NCBI GenBank assembly: GCA_009782695.1
Contig: WRIO01000046.1
Coordinates: 1 to 7,523, forward strand
Source of the DNA: Candidatus Cloacimonadota bacterium
Lineage (GTDB): Bacteria; Cloacimonadota; Cloacimonadia; Cloacimonadales; WRIO01
Direction of reading: 5' to 3'
DNA length: 7,523 nt
In this document: piece by piece, positions 1-4,900 of the stretch
How positions within the stretch are numbered: position 1 is the first letter of the stretch
Layout of the letters: the number at the start of each line of letters is the position of its first letter
Notes under the pieces: generated by a model
The model's database searches: none
The model's input: only the letters and a program-made list of their open reading frames with translations
What the model was told of the DNA's origin: nothing
Made by a program: the position numbers and the translations under genes

Positions 1-74
1 CGGATATAGTTGTTATTAGCTCTCCTTTTAACATCTTGTTTCATTCTTTTTTCACAGGATTTGTGATTTGGCAT
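1..74 (-). CDS. rpsT: 30S ribosomal protein S20, N-terminal fragment
   Basis: This is the start of a minus-strand gene that leaves the window at its left edge; only 24 codons are present. The translation begins MPNHKSCEKRMKQD and continues with KRRANNNY. This matches the conserved N-terminus of bacterial S20 (typically M-A/P-N-x-K-S-x-x-K-R-x-x-Q-x-x-K-R-R), a small basic protein that binds 16S rRNA in the 30S subunit. The start is well supported: a strong Shine-Dalgarno GGAGGG (plus-strand 79-84) lies four bases upstream of the ATG. A TTGACA -35 candidate lies further upstream. It is transcribed divergently from the small exported-protein gene at 309. The fragment is too short to judge anything beyond identity, but the N-terminal signature is distinctive. 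A Cys at residue 7, where Ala or Ser is more usual, is the only mild oddity. Confidence 0.9.
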   Translation of the reverse strand, partial: MPNHKSCEKRMKQDVKRRANNNYI

Positions 75-78
75 TTTG

Positions 79-84
79 CCCTCC
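79..84 (-). promoter_or_regulatory. Ribosome binding site of rpsT
   Basis: On the minus strand the sequence reads GGAGGG, then CAAA, then ATG. It is a near-perfect Shine-Dalgarno, which fixes the rpsT start at position 74. Confidence 0.8.
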
Positions 85-108
85 GTTTTTTTTTATAATT
101 AACTAAAC

Positions 109-137
109 CAAAAAATTTTACGCACACTTTTTGTCAA
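109..137 (-). promoter_or_regulatory. Candidate rpsT promoter
   Basis: On the minus strand a perfect TTGACA (plus 132-137) is followed after 17 bases by TTTTTG (plus 109-114). The -10 is a poor match to TATAAT but resembles the TTTG-ending -7 element known from Bacteroidota (TAnnTTTG). Transcription would start about 25-30 bases before the ATG, a sensible leader length. The same arrangement occurs before the large gene at 1936. The region is very AT-rich, so the -10 is uncertain. Confidence 0.45.
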
Positions 138-308
138 GTGATATTTTGCTTTTAATAGTATTTATCAGATTGTTTTTTAGAAAAGTTTTTCTTTGATACT
201 TAAATGAATTTTACTTTTTGTGCTATATCATTAAATATTTTTGATAGATTATTTATTAAAATGCAACACATTATACCCTCATTTGTTTTATAGACAAGGA
301 GTTCAAAA

Positions 309-875
309 ATGAAGATAATCGTTTTATGTATAGTTTTATTAATAGTATCTAGTATCTTTGCAGAGATTATTACCCTAAAAACAGGAGAAGAGATACAAGC
401 TACCATCATCGGCAAAGTCGGTGAAAGGCTGTATATAGTTGACGAAAACTATGAGGAAAACATCGTTTTTAGAAATGAGATAGAGAGTATCTACTCTGGT
501 AACCGGTCAGTGACCAGAATGAAATTTTTAGATAAAGATTGGTTTGATATAAGATACAACAAAGCTGCTATAGATGAGCTGTATCAGAAGGAGTTTGAGG
601 ACACAAGCACGATAAACCTCAAGCCTATAGATTTACACAGCCAACATTTGTTTGTGCGACACGACCTGTATACCAAATCGGTCGAGGATATGACAGAAAG
701 AGAATATGAGATTTATCTAAAACTGATGAATTTACAAGTAATGGAAAATCAAACGATAGCTATGGAAAATAGGGCAAAAGCAACAAAAAGCATCTCAAAT
801 GCGATGTGGGGTATCTGGGGCGCAAGCCTCGGAATAGCAGTAGTATGCTTGATAATCATAGCTATCACAGATTAA
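309..875 (+). CDS. Hypothetical exported protein with C-terminal membrane anchor
   Basis: I do not recognise the family of this 188-residue protein. Residues 1-18 form a typical signal peptide (basic start, long hydrophobic run, SSIFA before the likely cleavage site). Residues about 20-63 look β-rich, with an 'ITLKTGEEIQATIIG' opening. It resembles the short Sm-like 'L-K-x-G-x-x-I-x-x-x-I' element frequent in exported FCB-group proteins, though that link is only an impression. Residues about 85-165 are charged and probably helical. Residues about 167-186 (WGIWGASLGIAVVCLIIIAI) are a good transmembrane helix, with only two residues after it. The expected topology is a periplasmic body tethered to the inner membrane by its tail. 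The start is supported by AAGGAG seven bases upstream. The gene is convergent with the PAP2 gene and overlaps its stop codon. It is real by signal peptide, ribosome binding site and codon pattern; its function is unknown. Confidence 0.8.
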   Translation: MKIIVLCIVLLIVSSIFAEIITLKTGEEIQATIIGKVGERLYIVDENYEENIVFRNEIESIYSGNRSVTRMKFLDKDWFDIRYNKAAIDELYQKEFEDTSTINLKPIDLHSQHLFVRHDLYTKSVEDMTEREYEIYLKLMNLQVMENQTIAMENRAKATKSISNAMWGIWGASLGIAVVCLIIIAITD

Positions 876-1669
876 AACCTATATTGAAATAATACCCATT
901 TTTCTTTTTCGTGCAGATAAGGTATCACATATATATCGTGGACATAAGGCTTGTTTAGATTCGCAGTCAAGCGACCGATGTGATAGCCAACTATCGCCCC
1001 GGTAAGCACATCAGATGTCCAGTGAGCGTCTTCATATATACGAGATATTGACACTAAACTAGCAAAGCTATACGCAAAAAAGCTCACTTCAGGGTGCCTG
1101 GTAGCAACCACTGTTGTGTATGACCAAACGCCCGAGGAATGTCCAGAAAAGAAGGAATCGCCCTTGCCTCCAAAATTAAATGGGTCATCAGGACTATGTC
1201 TGGGACGGCTTCTTTTTGCAGTTGATTTAACTATTTGAGTAATCGCCTGAGTGGTGAGCATAGATTGGATAGACAAAAAAAAGGTATCGTTTGGGTATCG
1301 CTCTGGTAAAAGCAGGCTTGCCTGCCTCTCCACCATCAAGATATAAAACAGCACATCCCTCTCCCCCACTCCCTTTAGGACATCTGTAAACACATTGTGA
1401 CCACCATAAACCTTGTCTTGGAAATAGTCCCTGACAGATTGGTCTATCAAAAAGGAAGTAACCAAGACAGAGCCGATGGCAAGCTGTGGACCGATTTCTA
1501 ATCTACCTGACATATTATCAAGTTTAGTATATCTGTAAGCATTTTGTAAAAAAAAAGGATATTCTATGAACTCACTATGCCTTTTGTCTATACCTAATAA
1601 ATCATAATCATCGGCAAACAGAGAAAAACACATAAAGAGAACTAAAAATAAACCTATAAACTGTTTCAT
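872..1669 (-). CDS. Exported PAP2-family phosphatase
   Basis: This is a type 2 phosphatidic acid phosphatase/acid phosphatase-family protein, 265 aa from the chosen start. PAP2 enzymes remove phosphate from lipid phosphates (phosphatidic acid, undecaprenyl pyrophosphate, lipid A) or small phosphoesters via a phospho-His intermediate. All three signature motifs are visible: K148-x6-R155-P156, S175-G-H177 (preceded by Phe rather than the usual Pro), and S209-R210-x5-H216-x3-D220. The catalytic residues are therefore intact. I prefer the ATG at 1669 because it opens directly into a signal peptide (MKQFIGLFLVLFMCFSLFA) cleaved before DDYD. The longer reading from a TTG at 1717 would put 16 polar residues in front of it and has no Shine-Dalgarno; the 1669 start has none either. 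The chain ends WVLFQYRF, with a C-terminal Phe of the outer-membrane type. The substrate cannot be told from sequence, and neighbours give no pathway clue. Confidence 0.88.
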   Translation of the reverse strand: MKQFIGLFLVLFMCFSLFADDYDLLGIDKRHSEFIEYPFFLQNAYRYTKLDNMSGRLEIGPQLAIGSVLVTSFLIDQSVRDYFQDKVYGGHNVFTDVLKGVGERDVLFYILMVERQASLLLPERYPNDTFFLSIQSMLTTQAITQIVKSTAKRSRPRHSPDDPFNFGGKGDSFFSGHSSGVWSYTTVVATRHPEVSFFAYSFASLVSISRIYEDAHWTSDVLTGAIVGYHIGRLTANLNKPYVHDIYVIPYLHEKEKWVLFQYRF

Positions 1670-1880
1670 AAAATAATAACTATGCTTCTGTTTATATCTT
1701 ACAGCAAATTTATACAAAGTGCATGCAATTACTTAGAAATGAAAGAAAGCTGATAAAAGAGAAAATCAAGTAACCATTAGACCTTTTCCATGTGTAATAG
1801 CAGAATACATTATATTTTCATACTGTTTAACTATAGTATTGTAAATAATAAAAGAGTATTAAAAAAAATGAGGATTTTGC

Positions 1881-1909
1881 TTGACATTTTTACCTAAATT
1901 AAATATTTG
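1881..1909 (+). promoter_or_regulatory. Candidate promoter of the C25-like gene
   Basis: A perfect TTGACA (1881-1886) is followed after exactly 17 bases by TATTTG (1904-1909). Transcription would begin near 1916, giving a leader of about 20 bases that contains the Shine-Dalgarno. The -10 departs from TATAAT in the same way as that of rpsT. Confidence 0.55.
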
Positions 1910-1923
1910 TCACACTTGTTTTT

Positions 1924-1930
1924 AAAGGAG
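1924..1930 (+). promoter_or_regulatory. Ribosome binding site deciding the start at 1936
   Basis: AAAGGAG ends five bases before the ATG at 1936. A possible in-frame GTG at 1930 begins with the last base of this Shine-Dalgarno and so cannot use it. The ATG is therefore the start, giving a signal peptide beginning MKKIYH. Confidence 0.8.
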
Positions 1931-1935
1931 TGAGT

Positions 1936-4900
1936 ATGAAAAAAATTTATCATTTAATACTTGTCTTGACAGGTATTTTTCAAGCAATGTTTTTACAAGC
2001 CACAGAAGTAAGATCTGCTATCAATACACAGACCTTATCAAATGAACTTACTAGAATAACCTTCACACTTCCAGATTACGATTTTTCGGAATACACAGAT
2101 GAGATAACCCAAACCACTTTTCAAAAGATTGTCATAGATGAAGGATTGTCAGCACCATTAACTGGCTTCCCCGAAGTACCGATATTTTCTTTATCGATAG
2201 CAGTGCCCAAAAACAGCACAATTTCTATCGAAAATGTTGTGTATGGTCAGATAAATACGATAGAAAACATCATGGTTTACCCGACCCAAGACTATGAAAA
2301 TCCAGCTCGCACTTTTGACTTTGAAACAGCTTTTTATCATACTAGAAGTGTGGACAGTTGTTACCCCGAAGAGCTATTTTTTATTAGTGATATACAGAAT
2401 ATCCGTGAGTATGAGTATGTGAGCATAAACATCAATCCTATGCGGTATTATTCAAATAGAAAAAGTTTAGAAGTGATCGAAGATATGGAAATAATCGTCC
2501 GACATCAGACCACAGATGCTAGACCGACCTATCAAACTAAACGAAAAATATCCAAAGCATTTGAGCCTTTATACGAAAATCTTTTAGCAAATTACAACCA
2601 GATTAGGTTGGTCGACCCAGAATATCAAACCCCATGTCTTTTGATAATATATGGCTACAACACAAACATGACAAGCTTGAATAGATTAGTATCTTGGAAA
2701 GAACAGCGGGGGTTCGAAGTTCACACTGTATCTGCAGTCACATTAGGTTCAGCTGGTTCTATCAAGAATTATGTTCAAAATGCTTATAACAACTGGGATA
2801 ATCCCCCTGATTATTTGTTACTGATAGGGCGAGCTGCTTCTACAGGAACCTTGTATGGAGTTCCTTCAAATGCTGCTCCAGGGGGACAAGGTTTGACGGA
2901 TTACAACTATGTCCAGCTTACTACAGGTAGTCAGCTTGGAGATATGTTCGTGGGACGTCTATCTCCAAACAGTGATGGGCAGTTCGAACGACAAGTAGAG
3001 AAGATATTAGCTTATGAGCAAACTCCATTCTTGGGTGGTGAAGCTTGGTTACAAAGGGCTTTATTAGTGGCAGACACTTCCACTTCTGGTATTTCCACTC
3101 AAATATTGAGTAAATATGTAAAATCGTTAATTTTAGACAACAACCCTTCTCACACATTTAGTGAACATTATCTTTGGAATCCAAACCCAAATTTAAGTTA
3201 CACGCAAATAGTTCAAGGAGTGAATACTTTTAATTATCGTGGATTAGGGGGTATGAGTAACTTTCAAGTCACAGAAGCTAATATCAACAACCCCAATAAA
3301 TTGCCTTTTTGTATATGGGTAACTTGCAACACCGGTAATCTAAGTGATTCTTTGATAGACCAGATAACGAGGATAACGCCTACATCAGGGGCTCTCACGG
3401 GAGCAATAGGAGCTATGGGAATGGCAAATAATTATACCCATACAGCGTGGAACAATGTTCTTTCGGGTTCTGTATATTATGGTCTATATCCTGGTAAGAT
3501 GGCTACGCTAGGACAAGCAAACTTGTTTGCTCGTCATTTTGTGGTTCAAAACTATGCAAATATTCAATTTATCACTACTGCAAACAATTTTGCTTCTTGG
3601 CTAAATCTTGTGGGTGACCCCACTGTAAATGTTTATAAATCAAAACCAGAAGAGATTTTTGTTCAGATACCCGCATCTTTGCCAACTGGCACACAAGGGA
3701 TCAGATTCCAGCTTACAGATATATTAGGCTTGCCAATTCGTGATGCTTGGATAACTATCTGTCAAAAAAACACATCTCATCAAATCACTTATATCACCAA
3801 AGCCATTACAGACAATAGCGGAGTGGGATATGTCAATCTGGATCCAGCCCTAATAGGAACTGCCGAGATAGTCATCACCAAATCTGGGTATGTGACAAAA
3901 AAGCAGAATATAGCTCTAAATATAGGCACTACCGTGTCGGTTCAAGACTATCAAATAAATGATAGCTTGGGAAATAATAACGGAGAAGTAAACCCTGGCG
4001 AGACTATTATGCTGACTATCAATGTGAAGAATTTCAACACCTCTCTTGAAAATAATTTATCAGCCACTATCACCTCGGAGAACAATCTGATAACAATCAT
4101 AAATGATACTGCGACCTTAGGTCCTCTGCCAGCAGGAGGAGTTCAAAACTATTATGACGCATTTACCTTTGAAGTGTCCCCTCTTTTCGGCGACAAAACC
4201 TTAATACCTTTTACTATAACTATTACAAATGGCTCGGATGAGTGGCAGTCTTACCTCACGATTCCTGTAAAAGGTATGAACTTAAATGTGATGAGTATGA
4301 CACCAAGTCAGATACCTATAAATACAACAGCCAGTTTATATTTTACTTTTATTAACAATGGCACTTATGCCGGCTATGATTTAGAACTCAGGTTTATTTC
4401 CATGTCACCGAATTTAGTAGTAATGGACTCTACTGCTTTTCTTGGTAATGTTTTACCCGGTCAACAGGTTAATCACAGTGCAGATCCTTTTTCTGTTTTT
4501 GTGTTGCCGATTGTATTCCCTGGCATTATACTAGACGCAGACTTATTAATCTATAACAATCAAGGATATGAAGAGCGCATACAGCTCAAAATTCCTGTTG
4601 GGGATAGGTTACCTACTGACCCGACAGGACCTTGTGATTATGGATATATCATATATGGTTCAAATGACATAACTTATCCTGATGCTCCTATTTACCACTG
4701 GGAAGGTATAAAGACACGAGGAGTAAACACAGGAATCGTTGACAATTCAGCATTGGTAGAAGAAGGTGGTGTAAACATGCCTTTGCCTTTTATAGCAAAT
4801 TACTACGGGGTAGAGTATAACCAGATATTTATTTGCTCAAATGGTTGGTTTGTGTTTGGAGATACTACTCAACGTGATTTTCGCAATCTACCTTTACCGG

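Larger units (their letters stand above)
75..308. other. Divergent intergenic region, rpsT / exported-protein gene
   Basis: This is a very AT-rich spacer between two divergent genes. The left part holds the rpsT ribosome binding site and promoter candidate. For the rightward gene there is a clear Shine-Dalgarno AAGGAG (296-301), seven bases before the ATG at 309. TTGATA (193-198) followed after 16 bases by TTTTTG (215-220), and TATTTTTG (236-243), are possible but weak promoter elements. I see no RNA gene, hairpin terminator or additional convincing ORF here. Confidence 0.6.
1670..1935. other. Divergent intergenic region, PAP2 gene / C25-like gene
   Basis: This AT-rich spacer lies between divergent genes. 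The right end carries the promoter candidate and ribosome binding site of the large gene. An 8-bp perfect palindrome ACTATAGT (1830-1837) sits within a weak inverted repeat (ATACT 1820-1824 / AGTAT 1835-1839). It could be an operator but may be chance at this base composition. I could not find a convincing promoter for the leftward PAP2 gene; TAAATTTG on the minus strand (plus 1705-1712) lacks a well-spaced -35. No RNA gene or supported small ORF is seen. Confidence 0.55.

Noticed and set aside
200..415. Open frame of 71 codons on the minus strand
   Set aside because: It overlaps the start, signal peptide and ribosome binding site of the well-supported gene at 309 and has no recognisable protein features.
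850..867. Small inverted repeat TGATA / TATCA as a terminator between the convergent genes
   Set aside because: The stem has five A/T-rich pairs and is not followed by a proper T-tract; it is within coding sequence and too weak to call.
1670..1717. N-terminal extension of the PAP2 protein from a TTG start
   Set aside because: It would add 16 polar residues ahead of a complete signal peptide, uses a rare start codon and has no Shine-Dalgarno.
1820..1839. Palindrome ACTATAGT inside a weak inverted repeat as an operator
   Set aside because: Short palindromes are expected in AT-rich spacers and it lies about 40 bases upstream of the -35; no second copy was found to support a regulator site.
1930..1935. 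GTG start two codons upstream for the C25-like gene
   Set aside because: The GTG overlaps the last base of the Shine-Dalgarno AAAGGAG; the ATG at 1936 has correct spacing.
2921..3157. Minus-strand open frame inside the C25-like gene
   Set aside because: It lies fully antisense to the C25 core, which has clear family motifs; its Cys/His/Leu-rich translation is typical of a shadow frame.
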